DNA of 64,000 nucleotides from contig CAVDAL010000120.1 in the NCBI GenBank assembly GCA_963606965.1, forward strand, positions 1-64,000, written 5' to 3'. Shown here piece after piece: positions 41,862 through 50,957 of the stretch. Both the position numbers and the translations under genes were made by a program. The DNA comes from CAVDAL01 sp963606965. GTDB lineage: Bacteria; Actinomycetota; Coriobacteriia; Coriobacteriales; QAMH01. The first letter of the stretch is position 1. The number at the start of each line of letters is the position of its first letter. Below the pieces are notes generated by a model. The model was not told where the DNA came from and did not search any database. It saw only the letters and a program-made list of their open reading frames with translations.

Positions 41862-42264
41862 CTGCTGCCTCCTTTCCATCTGCATCTTCTTTTGCTTTAG
41901 CTGCGCGTGGATTCATTGGATATGCAACAGCAACTGTATAGAAGTTACCTTCGAAATCAATTGAAATGTCATCGATTTCCACACCAAATAAATCATGTGT
42001 TTCATTTTCGAAAACAAAAGCAGCAGGATATAAAGATGTGATTGATGGAACATGTTCGCCATCTGGCACATCGACAAGATAACCATGAATGCTATCGGCA
42101 GCATTTTTGCCGTCGTCATATGAATAAAGCAATTCACAAGAAGCTTCACGAACTATTGCGCAAATTTGAACAAAGGCAAGGCCTTCTTCTTTGCACTTTT
42201 TTGCAGTTGGAACAATTTCATCAATTGTTATTGTTTCAAAATTTGATTCTTGAAAACGAGGCAT
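41854..42264 (-). CDS. echD: Ech hydrogenase subunit EchD (NuoC-like)
   Basis: Complex I 30-kDa-type subunit of 136 residues. FVFENETHDLFGVEIDDI is the family motif (ETYD-like), and YPMNPRAAKAKED resembles the end of the domain. It contacts the large subunit at the cytoplasmic arm. ATG directly follows the echC TAG, and AAGGAGG lies in the last echC codons. Confidence 0.85.
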   Translation of the reverse strand: MPRFQESNFETITIDEIVPTAKKCKEEGLAFVQICAIVREASCELLYSYDDGKNAADSIHGYLVDVPDGEHVPSITSLYPAAFVFENETHDLFGVEIDDISIDFEGNFYTVAVAYPMNPRAAKAKEDADGKEAADE

Positions 42265-42780
42265 CTACTGCGCACCTCCTTCATCTGTATTAGCAACAGA
42301 AGCAAAAGCGCCAGATTCTGCATCATCAATATTGCGTGGCTTTTCAGCTGGAGCATTCTTCATTGCATTGCGCTTTTGTTCCAAAATCTCAATGCCAGCA
42401 ACAACAGCATCCATTACAGCTTCTGGCCTTACAGAACAGCCGGAAACATATGCATCAACAGGAATTACTGTGTCTGTGCCACCAGAAACGTTATAACATT
42501 TTTGGTAAACGCCACCGCCACATGCACAAGCGCCACAAGCAACAACAACTTTTGGCTCAAGCATCTGGTCATAAATTTGCTTTACAACTTTTTTATTTTG
42601 CTCATTAATAGCACCAGTTACGACAAATATATCTGCATGCTTTGGGTTACCAGTATTGATAACACCAAAACGTTCCGCATCGTAAAGAGGTGTCAGAGCT
42701 GCCAACACTTCAATATCGCAACCATTACAACTAGATCCGTCATAGTGGATAATCCACGGAGACTTTTTTGTACCTGACAT
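42265..42780 (-). CDS. echC: Ech hydrogenase small subunit (EchC, NuoB-like)
   Basis: Carries the proximal [4Fe-4S] cluster. The four expected Cys lie in SSCNGCDIEVLAA, VACGACACGGG and SGCSVRPEAV. 171 residues, with a ~35-residue acidic extension at the C-terminus. GCSVRP replaces the more common GCPPRP. Confidence 0.9.
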   Translation of the reverse strand: MSGTKKSPWIIHYDGSSCNGCDIEVLAALTPLYDAERFGVINTGNPKHADIFVVTGAINEQNKKVVKQIYDQMLEPKVVVACGACACGGGVYQKCYNVSGGTDTVIPVDAYVSGCSVRPEAVMDAVVAGIEILEQKRNAMKNAPAEKPRNIDDAESGAFASVANTDEGGAQ

Positions 42781-42792
42781 CTTTACACCCCC

Positions 42793-43668
42793 TTATATGA
42801 ACAATAAATAGACAATATTTATGCCGCCCAAAATTAAAGCGACCAACCAAGAAGACTTCAACATTGCTTGCCATTTAACACGAGCAAAGTTGTTATCAAT
42901 TAAAATTTCAAGGAACCAAACAACAAGGCAAACAATTACAGTAACTAAGACTGCGACCCAGCCGCCTGCCCACATTGTAAACATCCCAATCCAGCCCAAA
43001 AACATTACTGTTTCATACCAGTGTGAAATTTCTACAAGAGCTAATGTGCGACCAGAAAATTCTGTTGTTAAGCCACGAACAAGTTCTTGGTGAGCATGAT
43101 GACTCATTGAAATATCAAATGGAGACTTGCGCAATTTGATTGTCAAAATATATAAAAAGCCAATAAAGATTAATGGCAAATAACGAATGACTGGAACATC
43201 TGAAGCGATTATATCTTCAACTCTGAATGTTCCTGTTGCCATAAAGAGGCCAATCGCAACAAGCAAAACCATAGGTTCATAAGACATCACTTGAATAATT
43301 TCACGCGATGCGCCAAGGTCTGCATATGGTGACCTGCTTGAATATGCTGCAACAATCAAGAAAAGCGAGCCAAGAGTCAAAATGAATACACATAAAAGGA
43401 AGTTTGCGCCTGCAAAGAATGCAAGACCAGCCAAAATAATGAATATAAGATAAAGCAAAACATACATGTCTTGCGCACCATTAACAGTGGCCTTTTCCTT
43501 CGACAAAAGCTTTTGAACATCATATAAAGGCTGTAAAATCTTTGGGCCTACACGTCCTTGCATGCCAGCAGTAACTTTTCTATCAAGGCCTGCAAGAAAA
43601 CAACCAATAATGGGAGCAGCAATAAAGAATGCCACCATGCCAATTACTGAACCAATACCAATATGCAT
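42793..43668 (-). CDS. echB: Ech hydrogenase membrane subunit EchB (NuoH-like)
   Basis: About eight helices in 291 residues. It has the NuoH motifs QGRVGPKILQP, SYEPMVLLVAIG and KSPFDISMSHHAHQEL. This subunit joins the peripheral arm to the ion channel. The ATG follows echA by 2 bases, with GGAGTAATC as site. Confidence 0.9.
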   Translation of the reverse strand: MHIGIGSVIGMVAFFIAAPIIGCFLAGLDRKVTAGMQGRVGPKILQPLYDVQKLLSKEKATVNGAQDMYVLLYLIFIILAGLAFFAGANFLLCVFILTLGSLFLIVAAYSSRSPYADLGASREIIQVMSYEPMVLLVAIGLFMATGTFRVEDIIASDVPVIRYLPLIFIGFLYILTIKLRKSPFDISMSHHAHQELVRGLTTEFSGRTLALVEISHWYETVMFLGWIGMFTMWAGGWVAVLVTVIVCLVVWFLEILIDNNFARVKWQAMLKSSWLVALILGGINIVYLLFI

Positions 43669-43670
43669 GA

Positions 43671-45953
43671 TTACTCCTCCCCTTCTGTTGTCGTATCTTC
43701 TTCGTCATATGTTGTGCCATTATCTGTGGCTGTACCATCTTCAGAAGTAGCTTCTTCGTCAGTTGTTGTATCGCCACTTAAGCCATATGCTGACTGGTAA
43801 TATTCCCAAACCTGATCAAAATAAAGGTCTGGATTTTCAACGCCATAATTTGTTATAAATGTATCAGGATCATTGTTATATTCCTGATACATGCCCATAT
43901 AGCTTGAAAGATATGTTGAAAAATCAATTCCTAAAGTTGACCAATCATGTTCTGCAAATGAAGCAGATGCTGTTGGAATACTCTTAACAGTATCTTCATC
44001 TTCAGCAATAGCTTGAGCTGCATATCCAAAACTGCCAAATATCAAAACTAAAGAAATTACAATACCAACAATGCATACCTTTTTCTCGCCAAAAATGTCT
44101 TGCATATACCAGTTGCGCTGTGTTGCAAAAGATTCATTTCCAAGCGAATCAAGATAGCTGCGTTCTTGTGAATCAATTCCAACACCTGACATATAAACAG
44201 GAACAATGCGCTTTTTTGTCAAGCCTGTAAAGCCAAGGAAGACAATTGCAATAACCAAAGCAATGACAGCCATAATCCACAAATTGCTGCTAGAAATAAG
44301 TGCTCCTGCAGTTCCAAATACAGTTTCAAGATATGGCTCAACAACTGCATTTGAAATCAATGGGAATGCTAAGCAGCAGCCCACAGTCAAAATAACCATC
44401 AAGCCTAAAGAAGCCCATTCGCTGCGATGAACAGTTAACTCAAGATTTTCTTGGTCGCTATTTGCAATAGCTAAAATCTTACCAAGCCACTTTGCCCAAA
44501 ATGCGAATGTTGCAGCTGAGCCAAAAGCAAGCAAGATGAGCAATATGATATTTGATGATGAAGCAAAAGCTTCCAGTGCTGCCCATTTTGAAATGAGCAT
44601 GCCAAATGGAGCAATAAACATTCCAAGAATGCCAATTGCCATAAAGCGAGCGAGCATTGGCATGCGTTCGAAAAGATCGTCCATATCTTCAATGTCGCGG
44701 CTGCCAATATGATGTTCAGCAGTACCAACACACAAGAAGAGCAATGACTTAGCAGCTGCATGGAAGATGAGCAAGAAAATTGCTGCCCAAATTGCACCAG
44801 CTGTTCCAACGCCTGCACATGCAGTAATTAAGCCAAGGTTTGAAATTGTTGAATATGCCAAAACTCTTTTTGCATTTGTTTGGCTGATAGCAGCCATTGC
44901 ACAGAACAAGAATGTGACAATACCAACAAGCATAACGACTCCGCCTGGCAAGTTAAAGCCAAAGCAAGGAGCAAGCTTGATTAACAAGAATACACCAGCC
45001 TTAACCATTGTTGATGAATGCAAAAGAGCTGATGTTGGAGTTGGTGCAACCATTGCGCCAAGAAGCCAACTTTGGAATGGCATTTGTGCTGCTTTTGTAA
45101 AACCAGCAAGTGCCAAACAAAGCAATGGCACATATGTCAGAATTTCAAGATTGCTGCTTGCAAAATTCTGAACAGAAGTCAGGAATGCATCAAATTCAAG
45201 CGTGCCAAAGAATATACCGGTCCAAACAAGAGCTACAGCAAATCCAAGACCGCCCAAAAGATTTAAAACAATCTGGCGGAATGAATTGTCGATTGCTTCT
45301 TGCGTGCGCGTATAACCAATTAACGCAAATGAGCAAACTGTTGTGACTTCCCACGCACAAAACATCCATGTCATGCTATTGCTGAACACGATTGCAAACA
45401 TTGCACCAAGGAATGCAAACATGATTGCAAAGAAGATGTTTCTGCGATCTTTTCCAGGATTATGTTCTTCATGCACGCGCATATAACCAAGTGCATAAAC
45501 ACAAATCCCAGAACCAATAATGCCGATAATCAATGCCATAATTATGCTTAGATTATCAATGTAAAGTGCAGTTGTGATTTCAATATCATGTGCAATAAAG
45601 AGGTCGAACCAGACCACGAGCACTAATTGAACAACTGCCAAAACGATGGCAATGTACTTTTTGTACTTGATGCCCTTGCCAATTATATAAATAGCAAGTA
45701 AAACATCAATGCCTAAACTTACCCAGGTAATTACTTGGACAACTTGAGCGCTTAAGGCTACTCCAATGCTTGCTTCACTGCATTGCGGCAAAAATTCTAT
45801 TGCACAAAAGATTGCTGCAACTGCAGTTAACAATGCGCCTATGACAGTGATGTACGAACGAGCAGAATCGTTGCGAATCAACAGAAGCAAAAGCGCGATG
45901 AGCATTGGGAATAAAATAAGAAAGCCTATTAAGCTAAGAGCTAGAGTTTCCAA
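43671..45953 (-). CDS. echA: Ech hydrogenase antiporter-like subunit EchA (NuoL/MrpA-like), extended
   Basis: Ion-translocating subunit. The core has NuoL/M features: NSMTWMFCAWEVTTVCSFALIGY, FTKAAQMPFQSWLLGAM, PTPTSALLHSSTMVKAGVFL and FHAAAKSLLFLCVG. About 760 residues is longer than typical EchA (~640). After an extra helix (VCIVGIVISLVLIFGSFGYA) comes a ~130-residue soluble part ending in a Thr/Asp/Glu-rich tail. I choose TTG 45953 (METLALSL) with AAAGGGGG just upstream; TTG 45992 has no site. First gene of the ech operon. Confidence 0.85.
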   Translation of the reverse strand: METLALSLIGFLILFPMLIALLLLLIRNDSARSYITVIGALLTAVAAIFCAIEFLPQCSEASIGVALSAQVVQVITWVSLGIDVLLAIYIIGKGIKYKKYIAIVLAVVQLVLVVWFDLFIAHDIEITTALYIDNLSIIMALIIGIIGSGICVYALGYMRVHEEHNPGKDRRNIFFAIMFAFLGAMFAIVFSNSMTWMFCAWEVTTVCSFALIGYTRTQEAIDNSFRQIVLNLLGGLGFAVALVWTGIFFGTLEFDAFLTSVQNFASSNLEILTYVPLLCLALAGFTKAAQMPFQSWLLGAMVAPTPTSALLHSSTMVKAGVFLLIKLAPCFGFNLPGGVVMLVGIVTFLFCAMAAISQTNAKRVLAYSTISNLGLITACAGVGTAGAIWAAIFLLIFHAAAKSLLFLCVGTAEHHIGSRDIEDMDDLFERMPMLARFMAIGILGMFIAPFGMLISKWAALEAFASSSNIILLILLAFGSAATFAFWAKWLGKILAIANSDQENLELTVHRSEWASLGLMVILTVGCCLAFPLISNAVVEPYLETVFGTAGALISSSNLWIMAVIALVIAIVFLGFTGLTKKRIVPVYMSGVGIDSQERSYLDSLGNESFATQRNWYMQDIFGEKKVCIVGIVISLVLIFGSFGYAAQAIAEDEDTVKSIPTASASFAEHDWSTLGIDFSTYLSSYMGMYQEYNNDPDTFITNYGVENPDLYFDQVWEYYQSAYGLSGDTTTDEEATSEDGTATDNGTTYDEEDTTTEGEE

Positions 45954-45991
45954 TCTTACCCCCTTTCCACGAAGAAAGATTTCATCTCGCA

Positions 45992-46010
45992 AATAATCAT
46001 AGCGATTATT
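45992..46010. repeat. Inverted repeat AATAATC-N5-GATTATT before echA
   Basis: Perfect 7-bp arms spaced by 5 bases, 39-57 bases upstream of the proposed echA start, in the only gap between trmL and the hydrogenase operon. The dyad size fits a dimeric regulator site; a leader hairpin is the alternative. Confidence 0.4.
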
Positions 46011-46073
46011 CTTTTCAGAAATCCCCTCTTATATGGGGCAATTCGCTTAAACGCAAGTAGTATTCGAGGAGTG

Positions 46074-46595
46074 CTATTCCAATCCAAAAAAGTCAAGCTG
46101 GCGCATTGCTTCAAAAAGCACAATATTTGCTGCATTGCTCAAATTCAAAGAAACAGCATCTGGGTCTGTTGGGTCTGAAAGCGGACCGTGACCTTGAGTT
46201 GCAGGTGTTAAGCCTTCGCGTTCATACATTGGAATTCTTATACAACTATCTTTGTGTGCATGCAAAATATCTTCATCAATTCCTTGAGATTCTTTGCCAA
46301 AAATAAGAAAGTCTTCATCTTTAAATTCAACTTTATGATATGGATGATGAGCCTTCTTTGTACAAAACCACATGCGCGCACCTTCATGTTGCTGCATAAA
46401 GTCTTCAAAATCTTCATAGACACGCAAGTCAATATCGTGCCAATAGCCCATCCCACTACGGCGAATCATCTTGTCGTCAAGCTGAAAACCAAGAGGCTTT
46501 ATTAAATGCAGGCGCGTTCCAGTCAAAACACAAGACCTTCCAATTGTTCCTGTATTAGCAGGGATTTCTGGTTCAAGCAAAACAAGATGTAGCAT
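46074..46595 (-). CDS. trmL: tRNA (cytidine/uridine-34 2'-O)-methyltransferase TrmL, with insertion
   Basis: SPOUT methylase acting on the ribose of wobble base 34. It has EIPANTGTIGRSC (motif 1), LIFGKESQGI (motif 2) and SLNLSNAANIVLFEA (motif 3); the C-terminal knot is present. Between IRIPM and SLNLSN, where TrmL usually has ~6 residues, there are about 25 (rich in Gly, Pro, Asp), beside the SAM-binding knot. Otherwise normal length at 173 residues. AAAGGA site before the ATG. Confidence 0.87.
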   Translation of the reverse strand: MLHLVLLEPEIPANTGTIGRSCVLTGTRLHLIKPLGFQLDDKMIRRSGMGYWHDIDLRVYEDFEDFMQQHEGARMWFCTKKAHHPYHKVEFKDEDFLIFGKESQGIDEDILHAHKDSCIRIPMYEREGLTPATQGHGPLSDPTDPDAVSLNLSNAANIVLFEAMRQLDFFGLE

Positions 46596-46769
46596 TTTTG
46601 ATTCCTTTTAAATTATGGATAGATAAATATTCGACCACATACTATATGAATTCATTCACGGCTAGCTTTGAGCATTTATGAAAATTTTTTGTAACAGTTT
46701 CTAAAAATCGTGTAAAAGATTAAAAATTTACGTTACCCTAAAGAGGCAGACTTAAACTTGAGGAGGTTT

Positions 46770-48872
46770 ATGGAAGTCTTAGAGTTCGTCTTATTATTAT
46801 TAGCAGCCGTTTTGGTTTCATCAGCGCTAGATCAAGCGCTTTCAAGAGTTTCACTACCACTTGTACAAATCGCCCTTGGCATCTTAATCGCTCTTTTATG
46901 GCCAAGCACTTTTGAAACAACTTTAGAGCCTGAGCTTTTCTTAGTTTTATTTGTTGCTCCACTTTTATATGATGAAACACGGCAAGCAGATAAATTATCA
47001 CTTTGGGAAAATAAATTTAGTATCCTGTCCCTTGCAATTGGTCTTGTAATTGTCAGCCTGTTAGCTGTTGGTTTCTTACTAAATTGGGTTGAGCCATCAA
47101 TCCCGCTTGCTGCTGCATTTGCTTTGGGTGCTGCGTTAGGCCCAACAGATGCTGTTGCTGTTGGCGCGCTTTCAAAAGACATGAAAGTCACCGACAGACA
47201 ACAAGCTATGCTTTCAGGTGAAGCTTTAATAAATGATGCATCAGGCGTTGTTTCATTCCAATTTGCATGCGCAGCTGTAACAACAAGCGCTTTTAGCTTG
47301 GTCGATGCAACAAAATCATTTTGTATTTCATTTTTTGGCGGAATTTTATGCGGCTTAATTTTAGGTTTTGCAATAAGATTCATCAAACGCTTTTTGCAAG
47401 AACATGGCTTGGAAAGCACAATGCTTCATGTTGTCTTCGATGTTTTGTCACCATTTGTAATTTTCATTCTTGCAGAACATTATTCAATTAGCGGAATCAT
47501 AGCTGTTGTTGTTGCTGGTCTTGCTATTAATATTAATTCAACAAAGCTTTCAACATCAACAGCAAGAGTAAATATAATCTCTTCAAGCGTTTGGGAAGTT
47601 TTAGTCTTTGTAATCAATGGCTTTGTTTTTGTTTTGCTTGGAATGCAACTGCCAAAATCAATTTCTCCAAGTTGGAAAGATGATGCATTCACATCAGAAC
47701 AGCTTATCGGCCTTGTATTTTTGATTACATTTATAATGCTTGCCGTAAGATTTATTTGGCTTTTAGTTTTGGAACGTAGCGCAAACAAACGACAAGCCGA
47801 CGGCGAAAATAAAAGCAAGAAAAAAATTATAAAAGATGCACTTGCAACAACAATTGCAGGCCCAAAAGGCGCTGTTACATTATCAATTATTTTATCTATT
47901 CCGCTCTATTTACGCGATGGTTCAGACTTCCCTGGCCGCGACACATTAATCTTCCTTGCCTCTGGTGTTATTTTATTGACCCTTTTGATAGCAAACTTTG
48001 CCCTTCCCTTCATTGCTCCAAAGCAAGATAAGCATGAAGAAAGAATGCGCATGCGCGATGCAAGCATAAAAATAATTTTACATGTTTGCTCTGAATTGCA
48101 AAAAATTCGCAATGAAGAAAACAAAGCAGCTATTAGCAAAGTTATAAAACAATATCGCGAACGAATGAAACGCATTCGTTCAAACCAAGTTGACGATGAT
48201 TATGTTCAACAGTTAAGAATTGAAGTTTTAGCTATTCAAAGCGAATTTGTTCATGAAGCAATTATTGATAATAAAGTCTCACATGAAGCAGGTCAACAAT
48301 ATGCTTCTCAGCTTAAGCACATTCGCAAGATGGCAATGCAAGGTAATGATGTTTCTGCATTGATGGCTAACCCCTGGAGACGCCCTTGGGTAATATTCTT
48401 GCCTCGTTCTCTTCAAAAAATTGCCAACAAAATTGGCTTAGATGTTAAGGAAGTCAAATTTAAAAATGATGCACGATATCTAATTTTGGAATGTACTAAA
48501 AAAGCTTGTGAATATCTTGAAGAAAAAACAAAAGATTGGGATAAAGAAGTTGCAAGAGCTGCATCTTTGTTGCTTATCAACCAAAAACAGGCTTATGCAG
48601 AATTAACAAAGCGCTTTGAAGAAAAAGGAACAGAAAGCTTCTTCGGCCCAAAGACAGAACCAATTATCAATATTGAAAAGCCTTTGGAAGTTTTGCAAGA
48701 ACAAGACACATATGAAGACATTCACTTGCCAGAAGTTCAAGCTCTAGCTTTTCAATTTGAATTGGAAGAAATTCAAAATATGCGCGAAAAAGGAGCAATT
48801 TCAAAAGAGATGGCACGAACATTGCGCGAAGATGTTTACTTGCTGCAGCTAGACCAAGCAGAAGCTTTATAG
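46770..48872 (+). CDS. CPA1-family Na+/H+ antiporter (NhaP/YjcE-like)
   Basis: Membrane antiporter of 700 residues. About 12 helices (1-420) include LGAALGPTDAVAVGAL and SGEALINDASGVV, the CPA1 ion-binding region with Asp. Then comes a hydrophilic ~280-residue C-terminus with charged helices, likely regulatory. The start is ATG 46770 with GAGGAGG six bases upstream. The TTG at 46758 is part of that ribosome site. Monocistronic, ended by a strong terminator. Confidence 0.88.
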   Translation: MEVLEFVLLLLAAVLVSSALDQALSRVSLPLVQIALGILIALLWPSTFETTLEPELFLVLFVAPLLYDETRQADKLSLWENKFSILSLAIGLVIVSLLAVGFLLNWVEPSIPLAAAFALGAALGPTDAVAVGALSKDMKVTDRQQAMLSGEALINDASGVVSFQFACAAVTTSAFSLVDATKSFCISFFGGILCGLILGFAIRFIKRFLQEHGLESTMLHVVFDVLSPFVIFILAEHYSISGIIAVVVAGLAININSTKLSTSTARVNIISSSVWEVLVFVINGFVFVLLGMQLPKSISPSWKDDAFTSEQLIGLVFLITFIMLAVRFIWLLVLERSANKRQADGENKSKKKIIKDALATTIAGPKGAVTLSIILSIPLYLRDGSDFPGRDTLIFLASGVILLTLLIANFALPFIAPKQDKHEERMRMRDASIKIILHVCSELQKIRNEENKAAISKVIKQYRERMKRIRSNQVDDDYVQQLRIEVLAIQSEFVHEAIIDNKVSHEAGQQYASQLKHIRKMAMQGNDVSALMANPWRRPWVIFLPRSLQKIANKIGLDVKEVKFKNDARYLILECTKKACEYLEEKTKDWDKEVARAASLLLINQKQAYAELTKRFEEKGTESFFGPKTEPIINIEKPLEVLQEQDTYEDIHLPEVQALAFQFELEEIQNMREKGAISKEMARTLREDVYLLQLDQAEAL

Positions 48873-48876
48873 ATAA

Positions 48877-48908
48877 AAAATGGGCTCCTAATTTTAGGAG
48901 CCCATTTT
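48877..48908. terminator. Bidirectional terminator between the antiporter and cspA
   Basis: AAAATGGGCTCCT and AGGAGCCCATTTT form a 13-bp perfect stem with a 6-base loop, T-rich on both sides. Confidence 0.92.
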
Positions 48909-48934
48909 AATTAGCGAAAGTTTTGGAGCTTTTG

Positions 48935-49138
48935 CTAAATTCGAACGACATTGCTTGCTTGAAGCTTGCCATTCTGGCCCGTGGTTATTTCGAACTGAAC
49001 CTTATCGTCTTGGTTCAGAGTTTTGAAACCGTCCATCTTAATCTCTGAAAAGTGAACGAAAAGATCGTCACCATCTTCGCGTGAGATAAACCCGTAACCC
49101 TTATCTGGGTTAAACCACTTGACAATTCCTTCTGCCAT
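48935..49138 (-). CDS. cspA: Cold-shock protein CspA family
   Basis: Single cold-shock domain of 67 residues that binds single-stranded RNA/DNA. It has KWFNPDKGYGFI (RNP1) and DLFVHFSEI (RNP2). The ribosome site is AAAGGCAGTAAG at close range. A 225-base upstream gap contains a palindrome and a long-loop inverted repeat, consistent with a structured cold-shock leader. Confidence 0.94.
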   Translation of the reverse strand: MAEGIVKWFNPDKGYGFISREDGDDLFVHFSEIKMDGFKTLNQDDKVQFEITTGQNGKLQASNVVRI

Positions 49139-49159
49139 ACCTTACTGCCTTTCAAATTT

Positions 49160-49211
49160 GTTGTGCACAACCGCCAACATTAGACCCTCTTCTATCTTCG
49201 CAGCTAATGTT
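49160..49211 (-). promoter_or_regulatory. Palindrome and inverted repeat in the cspA leader
   Basis: GTTGTGCACAAC at 49160-49171 is a perfect 12-bp palindrome. AACATTAG (49176-49183) and CTAATGTT (49204-49211) are perfect 8-bp arms around a 20-base loop. Both lie within 75 bases upstream of cspA and could be operator or thermosensing RNA structure. Confidence 0.4.
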
Positions 49212-49299
49212 GAAAGAGCGTTTAAAAAAACACCGTGGTAAATATTACGCTTTTAAAAAGAAAATATGCACTACAGAAGCAAAAAAATTTAAAATTTTT

Positions 49300-49327
49300 A
49301 AAAGAAAAGAGCATCATTTCTGATGCC
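49300..49327 (-). terminator. Terminator of the AGCS symporter gene
   Basis: GGGCATCA / TGATGCTC with a short loop, followed by TTTTCTTTT on the minus strand. Confidence 0.85.
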
Positions 49328-49363
49328 CTTTGTCTTTATACCGTAAAATTGATAAACAGCAGA

Positions 49364-50854
49364 CTAATCTATGTCATCTACATAAGGAATTATATCATCA
49401 CACTTTTCATCCAAATTGCCATCATATACATAATGATTTGTTTCTTTAGCAATAACTCTAGACAGTGCCCAAATAGCAATGCAGTTTGGAATTGCCATCA
49501 AACCATTCATGATATCTGCAAAATCCCAAGCCAAGTTTGCAATCAAAGCACTGCCGCCTATTGCTCCCAAGAAAATAAATAGGAGGAATAATGCTTGATA
49601 TGGTTTAACGGCCTTTTCACCAAACAGATATGTAACAACGCGGTTGCCATACCAGCTCCATCCAAGCATTGTTGTAAAGCTAAATAAGCACATGCCAACA
49701 ATCAAAACAATTGGACCGAAAACTGGAATTTCATTAAATGCAGCAACAGTAAGTTTTAAGCCTTTAGCAAAGCCGCCAGCTGCAACAATTGTATCTGAAT
49801 CCCATCCAGCCAAAACACCTTGGTTTGTAATTTGATATGCAACAGACAAATCTGGATTTGCAAGAATTGCTGTAACCAAAGTCAAACCTGTAACAAGGCA
49901 GATAACAACTGTATCCCAAAAAACACCAGTCATTGAAACTAAAGCTTGGCGAGCAGGATTGCGGCATGTTGCATTTGCATCTACCAATGGAGCAGAACCA
50001 AGACCAGCTTCATTTGAAAAAAGGCCGCGAGCAGCACCAAAGCGCAAAGCAGAAGCAACAGCAAAGCCAACACCGCCGCCAACCATAGCTTTTGGAGTAA
50101 ATGCGCAAACAACAATCCACTTAATTGCATCAAGCAGATAAGCACCATTAATTCCAATGATAATAATGCAGCAAACAACATAAAAGATTGCCATGAATGG
50201 AACTAATTTTTCGCAAACTTTTGAAAGTGAATTCAAACCGCCAAAAATAATTATGCCAACCAAAATAGCAGCAATTAAACCAATAACCCAAATTGGAACA
50301 TTTGGAAGATATTCATTAATAATTCCGCATGTTGAATTTGACTGAACAGCGCCGCCAATTCCAAAGGTAGCAATAGCAGCAAAAAGTGCAAACAAAAATG
50401 CTGTGACTTTTGCCCATGTCTTGCCTTTAAAGCCGCGCCTTAAAGCATACATAGCGCCACCAAGCATCTGGCCAGTTCTGTCCTTCACGCGATATTTAAC
50501 AGAGATAAATGATTCAGCATATTTTGTAGCTATGCCCAAAATACCAATAATCCACATCCAAAAGATAGCGCCAACACCGCCACTAATGATTGCTGTTGCA
50601 ACACCAATAATATTGCCAGTGCCAACTGTTGCAGACAATGCAGTTGTCAAAGCAGCAAATGGGCTTACATCGCCTTCAGAATCTGGATCCTTTGTAAAGG
50701 AAAGCTTAATTCCTGTGAAAATCTTACGTTGAATCCCTTTTGTGCGAATTGTCATAAAAAGATGGGTACCGACCAAAATGATAATAAGAGGAAGACCCCA
50801 AAGCCAACCATCTATTGCTGTGATTACCCCATAAATAGAATTAAGAACTTCCAT
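49364..50854 (-). CDS. AGCS-family Na+:alanine/glycine symporter
   Basis: Sodium-coupled amino-acid importer, 496 residues and about ten helices. Family motifs include SALSATVGTGNIIGVATAI, GGVGAIFWMW, RFGAARGLFSNEAGLGSAP and GWSWYGNR. The glycine riboswitch in its leader indicates glycine as a physiological substrate or signal. Start at ATG 50854 with AAAGGGG upstream; the in-frame extension to 50974 is riboswitch sequence, not protein. Confidence 0.92.
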   Translation of the reverse strand: MEVLNSIYGVITAIDGWLWGLPLIIILVGTHLFMTIRTKGIQRKIFTGIKLSFTKDPDSEGDVSPFAALTTALSATVGTGNIIGVATAIISGGVGAIFWMWIIGILGIATKYAESFISVKYRVKDRTGQMLGGAMYALRRGFKGKTWAKVTAFLFALFAAIATFGIGGAVQSNSTCGIINEYLPNVPIWVIGLIAAILVGIIIFGGLNSLSKVCEKLVPFMAIFYVVCCIIIIGINGAYLLDAIKWIVVCAFTPKAMVGGGVGFAVASALRFGAARGLFSNEAGLGSAPLVDANATCRNPARQALVSMTGVFWDTVVICLVTGLTLVTAILANPDLSVAYQITNQGVLAGWDSDTIVAAGGFAKGLKLTVAAFNEIPVFGPIVLIVGMCLFSFTTMLGWSWYGNRVVTYLFGEKAVKPYQALFLLFIFLGAIGGSALIANLAWDFADIMNGLMAIPNCIAIWALSRVIAKETNHYVYDGNLDEKCDDIIPYVDDID

Positions 50855-50865
50855 AATACCCCTTT

Positions 50866-50955
50866 CTGTCCTTTTGCCTGAGAGATCACCAAGCATGCTT
50901 GCTTGGCTTACACCTTCGGCGTTCTCTAAATTTTTGAGAAGCTCTCCAGAAATAA
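50866..50955 (-). ncRNA. Glycine riboswitch, single aptamer
   Basis: On the minus strand: GGAGAGC (50947-50941), AACGCCGAAGGTGTAAGCC, and CTCTCAGGCAAAAGGAC near 50884-50868, the conserved glycine aptamer. The aptamer ends about 10 bases from the ribosome site AAAGGGG, so control of translation initiation is plausible. Only one complete aptamer is visible. Confidence 0.92.
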
Positions 50956-50957
50956 AA

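Noticed and set aside
40773..45953. Complex I (Nuo) fragment
   Set aside because: The large subunit has both Ni-binding CxxC motifs, and the order and subunit set match Ech, not nuo.
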